A program made the position numbers and the translations under genes. Shown here one piece after another: positions 26,011-34,367 of a stretch of DNA of 53,855 nt. Numbering within the stretch: position 1 is the stretch's first letter; each line of letters begins with the position of its first letter. The DNA comes from Halioglobus japonicus (lineage in GTDB: Bacteria > Pseudomonadota > Gammaproteobacteria > Pseudomonadales > Halieaceae), in contig CACSIL010000013.1 in assembly GCA_902705825.1 (NCBI GenBank), positions 1-53,855 of the forward strand. Reading direction: 5' to 3'. A model generated the notes under the pieces. The model did not search any database, was not told the origin of the DNA, and worked only from the letters and a program-made list of their open reading frames with translations.

Positions 26011-26226
26011 ATGGCGATGAAAATTTTAGTCGATCTGGCGCTTTGCCAGGGTCACAGCGTCTGTCTTGGCGAGGCCCCTGAGGTGTTTGATGTGGTCGAT
26101 CAGGACGAGGGCTATCCGCAGGTCAAAGTGTTGCTGGAGAACCCACCTGAGGCATTGCGCGAGAAGGTTATGAATGCGGCGCGCTACTGTCCCAATAATG
26201 TGATTACGGTGCTGGAAGATCAGTGA
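26011..26226 (+). CDS. 3Fe-4S ferredoxin partner of the P450s
   Basis: The 71-residue ferredoxin is predicted to pass electrons to the neighbouring P450. It has the motif C-x2-H-x2-C (LCQGHSVC) and a distal CP (RYCPNNVI), with GEAPEVFDV between. His in place of the second Cys is the hallmark of P450-linked [3Fe-4S] ferredoxins, as in the one beside mycobacterial cyp51. The first ATG is at 26011; a second at 26017 is possible. The stop overlaps the GTG of the next gene by 4 bp. No ferredoxin reductase is encoded in the window, so a reductase elsewhere must supply electrons. Confidence 0.93.
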   Translation: MAMKILVDLALCQGHSVCLGEAPEVFDVVDQDEGYPQVKVLLENPPEALREKVMNAARYCPNNVITVLEDQ

Positions 26227-27242
26227 AAATTCTGATTACAGGTGGCACTGGTTTTGTCGGCTCGCATGTCTGTCGACAGTTGATGTCAGGCGGACAGACG
26301 GTGCGTTTGCTGGTGCGCAATGCCGACAAGGCGCACGCCTACTATAGCGAACTGGGGGAGGGCATTCCTGAGTTGGTGGTGGGTGATGTGACTGATCTGG
26401 CCTCGGTGCGAGACGCACTTGCGGGTTGCGATGGCGTGGTGCATGCGGCTGCAGGCACGCCGATACAGGCCGGAGCTGTCGAGCAGTTGTTTGCAGTCAA
26501 CGTCGACGGCGTGAAGCACGTGGTGGGTAGTGCGCTTGAGCTGGGTCTTAAACATATTGTTTGTATCTCCAGTATCACCGCGATTTTTGACCCTGATGCG
26601 GCGAAGGTCACGGCCGATGCACCACCGGTTCAATCTAAGCTGCCCTACGGTCAGAGCAAGGTGCTGGCAGAAACGTATCTGCGGGTATTGCAGGAACAGG
26701 GCGCGCCGGTCTCTATTGTTTACCCCGGTGGTGTAATCGGCCCTGATGATCCGGGTTTTTCCGATTCGTTCAAAGCGCTTAAACACCGTATGGAGAACGG
26801 CTTTCGTCTATTTGGTGACGGCGGTATTCAGTATGTCGATGTGCGTGATCTGGCTGCTCTGGTGTGCTCCCTGGTGATCGAGGGCGGTTCTGGCCGGTTT
26901 TTGCTGCCGGGTGTGTACAGCACATGGACACAGTTGGCCGATACTATCGAAGCCGTATCCGGCTGTCAGCTACAGCGTATTCCCGCTCAGGGTTGGAAGT
27001 TGCGCCTGATTGGACGACTCACAGATTTTGTCAGGCTCTTCAAAGCAGTGGACTCGCCGATTTCTGCGGAGACCATGCGCTATGCCACGCTGTGGCCCAA
27101 CATCAAAAATTCAGACGAGCTGGCGGCGCGGGGGCTGGCGTTGCGCTCCTCACGTGAGACGTTTTCCGATGCGATAGCGTGGATGATGAAAGCGGGGTAT
27201 TTGGCACCGGAATTATGCCCGCGGTTAGCTCTGCATGAATGA
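26223..27242 (+). CDS. NAD-dependent epimerase/dehydratase family (extended SDR)
   Basis: The 339-residue product starts with the Rossmann motif ILITGGTGFVGSH and has VVHAAAGTP, the catalytic CISSITAIF and the YGQSK motif (Tyr and Lys). YPGGVIGPDDPG follows, so it is an extended SDR. Close relatives include 3-beta-hydroxysteroid dehydrogenase-like and dihydroflavonol reductase-like proteins. It would oxidise a hydroxyl or reduce a ketone with NAD(P). The GTG start overlaps the ferredoxin stop, and its own end overlaps the MaoC gene by 8 bp. The exact reaction is not determined by the sequence. Confidence 0.9.
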   Translation: MKILITGGTGFVGSHVCRQLMSGGQTVRLLVRNADKAHAYYSELGEGIPELVVGDVTDLASVRDALAGCDGVVHAAAGTPIQAGAVEQLFAVNVDGVKHVVGSALELGLKHIVCISSITAIFDPDAAKVTADAPPVQSKLPYGQSKVLAETYLRVLQEQGAPVSIVYPGGVIGPDDPGFSDSFKALKHRMENGFRLFGDGGIQYVDVRDLAALVCSLVIEGGSGRFLLPGVYSTWTQLADTIEAVSGCQLQRIPAQGWKLRLIGRLTDFVRLFKAVDSPISAETMRYATLWPNIKNSDELAARGLALRSSRETFSDAIAWMMKAGYLAPELCPRLALHE

Positions 27243-27723
27243 TTCCTCGAACAAGCCGCAGGGGCAGCCGTTTTACTTCGATGACCACGTGGTCGGTGCC
27301 GAGCACGCGGCCGGCTCCTATACTGTCAGCGCGCAGGAAATTATAGCGTTTGCTACACAGTGGGACCCACAGCCCTGGCATACCGATGAAGCCGTCGCAA
27401 AGGAATCGCATTTTGGTGGGCTCACCGCGTGTTCTGCTCACATATTTTCTATCTTTTGTATCACCAGTCAGCGCTGGAAAAGTGGCGTCGTGCAGCAGGC
27501 CGTGGCAGGCCTGGGCTTTGATGAAATGCGTATGCACAAACCGGTTTATGCCGGCGACACGTTGCGCTGTATCTCGGTCATCGATACGGCAAGAGCGTCA
27601 CGCAGCAAGCCGGATTGCGGCATCGTTATCTATCACACCCATCTGGTAAACCAGCGCGATGAGCGGGTGTTCAGTATTAAGGCCTCTTCACTGATGGCCA
27701 GAGATCCAGCGCGAATGACCTGA
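27235..27723 (+). CDS. MaoC-like (hotdog) dehydratase/hydratase
   Basis: The 162-residue single-hotdog protein has FATQWDPQPWHTDEAVAKES followed by HFGGLTACSAHIF, the hydratase-2 motif with the Asp/His pair and conserved Gly. Later it shows KPVYAGDTLRCISVI. MaoC proteins hydrate or dehydrate enoyl-CoA or enoyl-ACP substrates, and in steroid users they act on side-chain CoA thioesters. It is the last gene of the five-gene overlapping operon beginning at 24152. A side-chain or ring-derived CoA substrate is inferred from the setting. Confidence 0.9.
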   Translation: MNDSSNKPQGQPFYFDDHVVGAEHAAGSYTVSAQEIIAFATQWDPQPWHTDEAVAKESHFGGLTACSAHIFSIFCITSQRWKSGVVQQAVAGLGFDEMRMHKPVYAGDTLRCISVIDTARASRSKPDCGIVIYHTHLVNQRDERVFSIKASSLMARDPARMT

Positions 27724-27834
27724 GGAGTCGTTGCTGAAGGCACTCAGCCCTGTACATGTAATCGGCGCCCGAAACGGTTAAACCGGCCAGGGCGGATAAG
27801 AATAACGCAACAATTACATAGGTAGGTTCCACGC

Positions 27835-30138
27835 ATGAAACACCTGTCTGTTTGTCCTGGAATGCATGTAATTTCCGCCGTGCTGCTCACTGTGCCGTTA
27901 GTTTCGTGGGGGGCACCTGCACTGGAGGAAGTATTCGTTACCGCTGAACGGCGCATGGAGTCTTTGCAGGATGTGCCGATCTCCATTGTTGCCTTCAATC
28001 AGGAGGCGCTGGAGAACCTGGGCATCTCCGACATCAAGGATCTTGCCGCACAGGTCCCCAATGTGCAGATAGGGGAGTTTACCGGTTCAGCGACAACGGT
28101 ACGCCTGTTCATTCGCGGTGTCGGCCAGGCTGATGTGCAGATAACACAGGACCCCTCAGTTGCCCTGTACATGGATGGCGTCTATATCGGCTCGTCAGTC
28201 GGTACCGCGTTTGAGACTGCCGATCTACAGCGCATTGAAGTGTTGCGCGGGCCGCAGGGCACGCTGTATGGGCGCAATGCCACTGGCGGCGCTATCAATA
28301 TCATCACCCGGGAAGCCGACCCCGATGGTCTGAGAATCAAGCAGCGTTTTAACGTTGGCAACCTCGATCTGTTCCGTTCGACCAGTCTTGTCAATGTGCC
28401 GATAAAAGAAGGTGTGGCCGCAGTAAAACTGGCCTACACCACCTACAGCCGCGATGGCTGGGTCGACAATCTCGGGCGGGGCGAAGACTTCGGCATAGAG
28501 GACAGGGAGACTTTCACCGGTGATTTTCACTGGAATATCGGCGACACACAGGAGCTGAACTACCAGTACGGGCAGAGCGCTATCAAGGATACATCGCGCC
28601 TGTCACAGACACTGGGGTTTGATCCCGCGGGCGGCCCTGGTGCTGCACTTGTCGTGTTTGAGAACCCTGCCGTTAATGCCAACGGTCAGCCGGTGGAGGC
28701 AACGGGAGATCGCCTGGATAAAGCCACCGCCTTCGATGAACAGTTAAAGGGTGATGTGCAGATCCATGCCCACACGTTGAATTACGCGTGGGAGATAGAC
28801 GACATACTGACGTTAAAATCCATCACCGGATACCGCGACGTCAATGCCTTTACGCAGAACTCCCAGGTGCCCAGCGCCTCCTTGCAAGGTCTCTATTCCA
28901 TCACCAACGGTATTACCGATACATCCTTTAATCAGTTCACGCAGGAATTTCAGTTGCTTGCAGAGACCGACAGCTTCAGTTGGGTGGGAGGGATTTTCTA
29001 CTATGAGGATGAAGGTAATGAGACCAACAGCGGCAACAGTAATGGCTCTGAAAATATTCCACCCGGCCAAAAAATCGATTACACCTCGACCAAGAACAAG
29101 TCGTTGGCAGCCTATGGCCAGATCACCTGGACGCCCCATCGGCTGGACGACAAATGGCATTTTACGCTCGGCGCCCGCTATTCGGAGGACGAGCGCAAGG
29201 CCTATCGGGACAATAGCCGGGTGTCGTTCGGATTTGGTGGCGGACCCAATGGTATCCCTGCATTTCAGGCGAATTACGATCAGGACTTCAGCAAGTTTAA
29301 TCCGGGCTTCACGGTAGACTATGATCTCAATGCGAACGCTAATGTCTACGCCAAGGTGGTGACGGCCTACAAGGCCGGTGGCACCAGCCAGCGTTCCACC
29401 AGCGTCGCTAATTTTCAGGAGGGGTTTGATCCGGAAGAGCTGACATCCTATGAGATAGGCTACAAAGGCGATCTGGCGGATAGCCGTGTGCGTCTCAATG
29501 GCGCGATTTTCTACATGGATTACAGCGATTATCAGCAGAGCGTGGCGACCGGCAATAATCCTGGCGAACGGGATTTTGTCAATATTGATAGTGCAGATAT
29601 TAAAGGTATAGAGCTGGATGTCTCGGTGGCTGTCACCGATGAACTCACTGGTACGTTCAGTTACGGCTACCTGAATTCCGGCTTTGGTCCCGAGACCATC
29701 ACGTATCTCGGCCTCGATGCCAGTGCCCCCGGTGGCTTATCACAGCGCACCGAACAGCTGACAGACGATCTGGCGCTGGCACCGAAACACAGTGCGACGG
29801 TCGCTCTGGATTACAGCCGCGCCCTCAGCTTTGGCGTGTTCACTGCCAATATCAATGCTCAGTATCAGGACAAGATAAACTCGGGTGTCAGTGAACCCAC
29901 CGGCTATCTGGATAAGCGGACGCTGTTGGGTGCCACGCTGTCAGTCTCAGAAATACAACTGGGAGCGGGCTACGGTGAACTCAAAGTCTTGCTATGGGGT
30001 AAGAACCTCACGGACGAGGAGTACTTTATCGGCAATATCCGTCAGACCGGATTCGATCTGCTGGGCTTTACCGACGGGGTGGGCACCTTTGGTGATCCGC
30101 GCACATACGGGATCACCCTGGAGTACGAGTATTTCTAG
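27835..30138 (+). CDS. TonB-dependent outer membrane receptor
   Basis: The 767-residue product has a signal peptide (about 1-26) and a TonB box-like EEVFVTAERR. The plug domain has DVPISIVAFNQEALE, IRGVGQAD, DGVYIGSS, EVLRGPQGTLYGRNATGGAI and NIITREADP. A 22-strand barrel follows, ending RTYGITLEYEYF with a C-terminal Phe. This subgroup (FecA/CirA-like, often annotated as pesticin-type receptors) is expanded in aquatic gammaproteobacteria and often sits beside P450 and lipid catabolism genes. It lies 111 bp after the MaoC gene on the same strand and may have its own promoter. A hydrophobic or aromatic ligand is inferred from context. Confidence 0.94.
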   Translation: MKHLSVCPGMHVISAVLLTVPLVSWGAPALEEVFVTAERRMESLQDVPISIVAFNQEALENLGISDIKDLAAQVPNVQIGEFTGSATTVRLFIRGVGQADVQITQDPSVALYMDGVYIGSSVGTAFETADLQRIEVLRGPQGTLYGRNATGGAINIITREADPDGLRIKQRFNVGNLDLFRSTSLVNVPIKEGVAAVKLAYTTYSRDGWVDNLGRGEDFGIEDRETFTGDFHWNIGDTQELNYQYGQSAIKDTSRLSQTLGFDPAGGPGAALVVFENPAVNANGQPVEATGDRLDKATAFDEQLKGDVQIHAHTLNYAWEIDDILTLKSITGYRDVNAFTQNSQVPSASLQGLYSITNGITDTSFNQFTQEFQLLAETDSFSWVGGIFYYEDEGNETNSGNSNGSENIPPGQKIDYTSTKNKSLAAYGQITWTPHRLDDKWHFTLGARYSEDERKAYRDNSRVSFGFGGGPNGIPAFQANYDQDFSKFNPGFTVDYDLNANANVYAKVVTAYKAGGTSQRSTSVANFQEGFDPEELTSYEIGYKGDLADSRVRLNGAIFYMDYSDYQQSVATGNNPGERDFVNIDSADIKGIELDVSVAVTDELTGTFSYGYLNSGFGPETITYLGLDASAPGGLSQRTEQLTDDLALAPKHSATVALDYSRALSFGVFTANINAQYQDKINSGVSEPTGYLDKRTLLGATLSVSEIQLGAGYGELKVLLWGKNLTDEEYFIGNIRQTGFDLLGFTDGVGTFGDPRTYGITLEYEYF

Positions 30139-30148
30139 CGGCGCCGCG

Positions 30149-31405
30149 TTAATCCACCGGTTGCTGAATATCACTGATGCTGGGCCCGATGCGCTGCGCA
30201 GCTTTATGCATCAGTTCGCGGTCAAAGCCGAAGACTTCGATGGCACGCTCTCCGAGTATGCTGCGGATTTCGCTCTCTTCCACATCGTGGAATGTCTCGC
30301 GTAGCTTGTGCATGGTATTGGGCCAGGTGCCCTCCATGTGCGGGTAGTCAGAACCCCACATCAGCTTGTCCACACCGATGGCATGGCGACTGCCGATCTC
30401 ATGCGGTGCGAGAAAAGATGCGCCGATAAAGCAGTTGCGTTGAAAGTATTCTTGCGGGGTCAGTGACAGATCCTTCATGAAGTGCGCAAAGATCGGATTG
30501 TCGATCTTGAATTTAAGCACCCGCAGTGTTTCGAGGATCCAGCCGCATCCGGTTTCGGTGAACACCATTTTCAGATTCGGGTGGCGCTCAAAGACCCCCG
30601 ACCACAGCAGCGCGGTGAAAGGGCGGTGCGCCCACATATCCACTTCACTGATAAACATCATCGTGGCGCAGGGCACATCGCCGTAGTCTGGTGACCACCC
30701 GGAATGGGTGTGGATGGGCATATTCAGTTCTTCGCAGACACTCCACAGCGGCGCATAGCGCTTGTAGTCGTGGTAGAAGGGGTTGGGGCCGGTGCTGGTA
30801 GGCAGCAGTATGCCGCCAAACAGCCCGCTTTTGTGTGCTTCGCGCACCTCGTTGACCGCTACCTGAATATCGTCGACATTGATAATCGCTACACCAGCGT
30901 GACGACCGGGGTTCTTGCTGCACATATCCGCCAGCCAGAGATTGTAGGCGCGATTGCCAGCCAGACTCTGCTCGGGTGTGACCTCGTGACGGTACTGCAT
31001 CAGTCCTGCGCCGAAAGGAGCCATCTGTGGAAAGATGATCTCGCCGGCAATGCCGTCGGCCTCCAGTTCCTGCAGGCGAACATCGGGTTCATATTCACCG
31101 CGCCGGGGGGCGATCATGCTGTCGGGATCGCACAGGTAATCCCAGAGTTCAGCATCGGTCGCTCTGGCAGCCTTGCCCGCCGCAGAGGGGTCCATACGCC
31201 CTGCGCCCTGGTCGCCGGACCGGCTGTTGAAATCCTCGGCAGCCTCCTGATCAAAGAACGTGCCCATGCGCTTCATCATTTCGCGCGCATACTGCAGCCA
31301 CCAGGTATCTGCGGCCGCATGCAGTGATTTTGGCAAATAGGGCTTATACCCTTCTGGCAGTGCGCCAGCATGACAATCGGAGCTGATTATCACCACGTTG
31401 GACAT
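30149..31405 (-). CDS. Amidohydrolase-family metal-dependent hydrolase (amidohydrolase 2 type)
   Basis: The 418-residue TIM-barrel protein starts with VVIISSDCHAG, whose Asp-Cys-His matches the DxH metal site. It then has ADGIAGEIIFPQMAPFG, NMPIHTHSGWSP, MVFTETGCGWI and KLMWGSDYPHMEGTWP with the late Asp ligand. The group contains decarboxylases and C-C or amide hydrolases of the ACMSD-like type, common in ring-degradation clusters. I chose ATG at 31405 because GGAG lies about 10 bp upstream; an open frame continues further up but looks non-coding. It converges on the TonB receptor gene (10 bp apart) and is divergent from the CmcJ-like gene. Confidence 0.9.
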   Translation of the reverse strand: MSNVVIISSDCHAGALPEGYKPYLPKSLHAAADTWWLQYAREMMKRMGTFFDQEAAEDFNSRSGDQGAGRMDPSAAGKAARATDAELWDYLCDPDSMIAPRRGEYEPDVRLQELEADGIAGEIIFPQMAPFGAGLMQYRHEVTPEQSLAGNRAYNLWLADMCSKNPGRHAGVAIINVDDIQVAVNEVREAHKSGLFGGILLPTSTGPNPFYHDYKRYAPLWSVCEELNMPIHTHSGWSPDYGDVPCATMMFISEVDMWAHRPFTALLWSGVFERHPNLKMVFTETGCGWILETLRVLKFKIDNPIFAHFMKDLSLTPQEYFQRNCFIGASFLAPHEIGSRHAIGVDKLMWGSDYPHMEGTWPNTMHKLRETFHDVEESEIRSILGERAIEVFGFDRELMHKAAQRIGPSISDIQQPVD

Positions 31406-31542
31406 AGGTTTTTCTCCGTGAAATTCAGGCAATGCACTGCAGTGTATTTTAGCGAGGATGTACTTAGCAAGTTGACTGCGCAACACTATCAATAGCATGC
31501 TGTGGGTCGGCATTAGCTTTGTATCTATTGCGGGAGCAGTCA

Positions 31543-32715
31543 ATGGAGTTTGTAGTAAACGCCGACCTGGGTTTTACCAGACCTGAAGAGGTCGTCGATG
31601 GTAACGACGCCCGCGGTCTGAAGCGGGCCGTCACCCGGCCTGTCGACGAAGAGTTTTCCCGGCAGTTTGAATTTCGGCGTTGTCAGGTTCGCGACTGGTC
31701 TGCGCCGGGGCAGCCTCGGCTCAATTTCCGCAAGATGGGATTCGAATCCATCAATCTGTCGCACAGTGATTCCCTGCAGACCCTGCTGGCGCAAATCCGT
31801 GAGGCCGGTGATATTTCCGCAGAGCAGGCTCGACACTTGCGTCGCCTGCTGACTGGCAACGTCTACCCCCTGTCGGGTGGCTCCTGCCTGAAGGTGTTGC
31901 AGGTAGCGCCCGAGGGCCTGATCATGCGCCAGGGCGGGCCCAACGGCCTGAAGGTCGATCCGGATGTCGAGATAGGGGAGATGAATGGTCACGACGCTGC
32001 ACTGGCGATTCACGGTGATCAGGATGTGCGCGGGACTCCACTGAAGCAGATGATGCGCGGCTTTGCACCCTGGATGTTCCGCCACCAGACCCCCGATGGC
32101 AGCAACCGTCTTTCTCCGCTGGTGTTAGTGAACCTGTGGGTTCCGCTGCAGCAGGTGACCCGCCCACTGACACTGATGGACAGGCGAACACTAAAGCCAC
32201 GAGAGCACCAATTGCGCTATGCACTGCCCACCGATGAATTTTTGGACCGAACCGAAGACATGAGCCAGAACGATATCTGGGCGTTTCTTCATGACGATGC
32301 CCAGCAATGGTATTTCCATTCACATATGGCGCACGATCAGGCCTACGTTTTCGATACCCTGGGAGAGCCTCATGGTTCTTTCATTCTCCCCGGAGAGGAA
32401 CTCGCCGAGCACTGTTATCTGCAGCTGAAATTCTTGCGAGAGAAACTGGCTGCGGGTGAAGTCGTGGAGCGTCCTGCCCGTGCCGCAGTAGACCTGTCCC
32501 ACGTCGCCACTGAGCCGCTGCGGCAGGCTATAGAGTCTATGACGAAGCTGGTTGCATCAGCGCCGGTGGATAAAATCGGTCAGCCTGTGGTGGATGTGTG
32601 GCTGGCGCGTGCAGCGGAGGCTATGGACAGTGTGGTGAGGAAGTCACTCGAAATGCGCGTGGTCGCTTTGCTGTTGCCCAACATCTGGCCATTTAATCGA
32701 TCCGTCAATCGCTGA
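31543..32715 (+). CDS. CmcJ/NvfI-family oxidoreductase-like protein
   Basis: The 390-residue product contains the core of the CmcJ/NvfI family, related to the cephamycin 7-alpha-methoxylation protein and fungal NvfI-type dioxygenases. It has LVNLWVPLQQVTRPLTLMD, then WYFHSHMAHDQAYVFDT and EPHGSF, where His, Asp and His may bind iron. Family members are usually about 260-300 residues. Here there is an extra C-terminal helical region of about 90 residues (KFLREKLAAGEVVE onward). GGGAG precedes the ATG at 31543. It is divergent from the amidohydrolase, with 137 bp between. An oxidative step on the pathway substrate is inferred. Confidence 0.75.
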   Translation: MEFVVNADLGFTRPEEVVDGNDARGLKRAVTRPVDEEFSRQFEFRRCQVRDWSAPGQPRLNFRKMGFESINLSHSDSLQTLLAQIREAGDISAEQARHLRRLLTGNVYPLSGGSCLKVLQVAPEGLIMRQGGPNGLKVDPDVEIGEMNGHDAALAIHGDQDVRGTPLKQMMRGFAPWMFRHQTPDGSNRLSPLVLVNLWVPLQQVTRPLTLMDRRTLKPREHQLRYALPTDEFLDRTEDMSQNDIWAFLHDDAQQWYFHSHMAHDQAYVFDTLGEPHGSFILPGEELAEHCYLQLKFLREKLAAGEVVERPARAAVDLSHVATEPLRQAIESMTKLVASAPVDKIGQPVVDVWLARAAEAMDSVVRKSLEMRVVALLLPNIWPFNRSVNR

Positions 32716-32768
32716 CGGCTATCGTTCAATCGCTTTCTGCGGGCTTTTTGAAGGGTATAAATGCAAAA

Positions 32769-32797
32769 AATCCAGCCCGCTTGAAGCGGGCTGGATT
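32769..32797 (-). terminator. Strong rho-independent terminator between convergent genes
   Basis: The arms AATCCAGCCCGCTT and AAGCGGGCTGGATT are perfect complements around a single G, making a very stable GC-rich stem. On the minus strand it is followed by TTTTTTG, so it terminates the PEP-CTERM gene at 32818. On the plus strand only a short T-run follows, but it may also stop the CmcJ-like transcript. Confidence 0.9.
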
Positions 32798-32817
32798 TGG
32801 GATAGATGAGGCGTTGC

Positions 32818-33429
32818 TTACGCTTTGGCGCGTCGAGTCCAGCCCAGACCTGCAAGGCCAAGACCGATCAGTGCCAGCGTCGCTGGAACCGGGGTATCGC
32901 TAGGACGCTCCAGAGCAACAATCGAGGAAGACCAGCTACCAGATTGGTTGCCAGTACATACGCCAGCTGCACCTTGGCATGTACCATTGGCAGTGAAGTT
33001 ACCCAGGAAGGCTGTTGGATCGAAGCCCGCGCCAGTTACCGTGCCGCCCATTGTGAACGATTTGGAATCTGTGCAGAGTCCACCGGCACAAGCGATAGGG
33101 TTGGTGGTGATGCCAGAGACGCTGGTCAGGGTGAAGCTGAAGCCGCCAACACTATAGATCACACCGCCGGGAGCGATTGTGTCGATATCGGTAGTGGCAG
33201 TGACACCAGCAGTACCGCCGAAATCCCCAGTGGCGCCGCTAGCGATAGTCGGTGCACCAATGTCGAATGTCGTCAGATCGCTAACGATATTGCCAAGGGT
33301 ATCCAGACCATCAGAGAAAGAGATGCTGCCGCTGATGAATGCCGCACTGGCCGGCGCCGATAAGCTGGCCGCTAATAGCGCGGCAGCTGATATTCCTGCG
33401 AATTTTGTTTTCAAGGTCGTTCTCCTCAT
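32818..33429 (-). CDS. PEP-CTERM sorting-domain secreted protein
   Basis: The 203-residue product has a signal peptide (MRRTTLKTKFAGISAAALLA, ending ASA). A beta-rich body full of Thr, Gly and Ser follows, then a textbook PEP-CTERM tail TPVPATLALIGLGLAGLGW and TRRAKA. The tail is recognised by exosortase (EpsH), which processes the protein at the cell surface, usually together with exopolysaccharide. Paired Cys residues (IACAGGLCTD, GTCQGAAGVCTG) may form disulfides. No exosortase gene lies in the window. A strong terminator follows the stop. It is an unrelated sequence to the PEP-CTERM-like protein at 1985. Confidence 0.85.
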   Translation of the reverse strand: MRRTTLKTKFAGISAAALLAASLSAPASAAFISGSISFSDGLDTLGNIVSDLTTFDIGAPTIASGATGDFGGTAGVTATTDIDTIAPGGVIYSVGGFSFTLTSVSGITTNPIACAGGLCTDSKSFTMGGTVTGAGFDPTAFLGNFTANGTCQGAAGVCTGNQSGSWSSSIVALERPSDTPVPATLALIGLGLAGLGWTRRAKA

Positions 33430-33657
33430 AATAAGTGTAATCCCCTACACGAAACGAAAAGCTCCGTTTGGCTAGATTAAAGCAATCACCGTGCCAAAAA
33501 CAAAAAATTCTTTAATATCAATAGCATAGAAAAATAGCTTTGAGGGCGGAAATCTCATTTGTAAAAATAGCTGACACTCTAAAGGGGTCGATTTCGGTGC
33601 ATCGGGAATGAAGGATTGAACTGAGGGGGCGTGCGGCTCCGGCATCGCCAGCGGTGT

Positions 33658-34245
33658 TTATGGGGTGATGGCCCTGGGCTCGCGCCACATCAGCCATACC
33701 GGTGGTGCCGAAGCCGCAAACTGGATTTGTTGCTGCACTTTGAAGCCGTGGCCCTCATAGAATGCCAGATTTTCCTCTTTGGAATTCTCCAGATAGGCGG
33801 GCATGCCCTCTTCATCGCACTGCCTTAGAATATGGGTGATCAGTGCTGAGCCCACTCCCTGACCTTTGTTGCCCGGCGTAACGCCGATTGCAAAGAGATA
33901 GTAGTGCGGTGTTTTGGGGTGGTATTTTTCTGTCTTTGCGCCACTCAGTAGCATGCGGTAGACCCCGGTTAGACCACCGAGCTTCATTATTTTACGCACA
34001 CTGGATAGTTTCACCGGCCACTTCAGTTTCTGGTGTGGCCCCAGCCAGGCGGCGGCACCGCGTCCCTGCGGGTCCAGATAGCTGAGTTGATGGGGAAAGA
34101 AAACAGGCAGTGTTATCTGGAAAAATGGCAGCAGTGTCGCAGGGTGGTTGCAGGTCCAGTTGATGACCGGATCGTCCGCAAAAGCCTCGGTGATGATGCG
34201 AGTGGCCTTATCGGAATTGGCGGTGTCTACCGGGGTGAATTTCAT
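33658..34245 (-). CDS. GNAT-family N-acetyltransferase
   Basis: The 195-residue product has the GNAT fold: YYLFAIGVTPGNKGQGVGSA is motif A with the acetyl-CoA-binding Q/RxxGxG/A loop, followed by LITHILRQCDEEGMPAYLE and NLAFYEGHGFKV (motif B). The N-terminal part (AFADDPVINWTCNHP) resembles members found in bacteria and fungi that act on small molecules. The substrate is unknown. It stands alone between a PEP-CTERM gene and an alpha/beta hydrolase gene on the same strand. Confidence 0.88.
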   Translation of the reverse strand: MKFTPVDTANSDKATRIITEAFADDPVINWTCNHPATLLPFFQITLPVFFPHQLSYLDPQGRGAAAWLGPHQKLKWPVKLSSVRKIMKLGGLTGVYRMLLSGAKTEKYHPKTPHYYLFAIGVTPGNKGQGVGSALITHILRQCDEEGMPAYLENSKEENLAFYEGHGFKVQQQIQFAASAPPVWLMWREPRAITP

Positions 34246-34367
34246 AGTCGAAGGGCTGCCTGATACTTGCGGATGCTGGCTGCAAATTTACCACAAATGC
34301 AGTGCCAGCGTGTCACCTGATTCACCTCGGCATTGCCTGTAGAACCCAGGGGGCGCAAGGCTTGGCC

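Noticed and set aside
30704..31327. A 207-codon plus-strand frame opposite the amidohydrolase
   Set aside because: The amidohydrolase on the other strand has clear metal-site motifs; this is its shadow.
32806..33363. A 185-codon plus-strand frame opposite the PEP-CTERM gene
   Set aside because: Signal peptide, PEP-CTERM tail and terminator all support the minus-strand gene.
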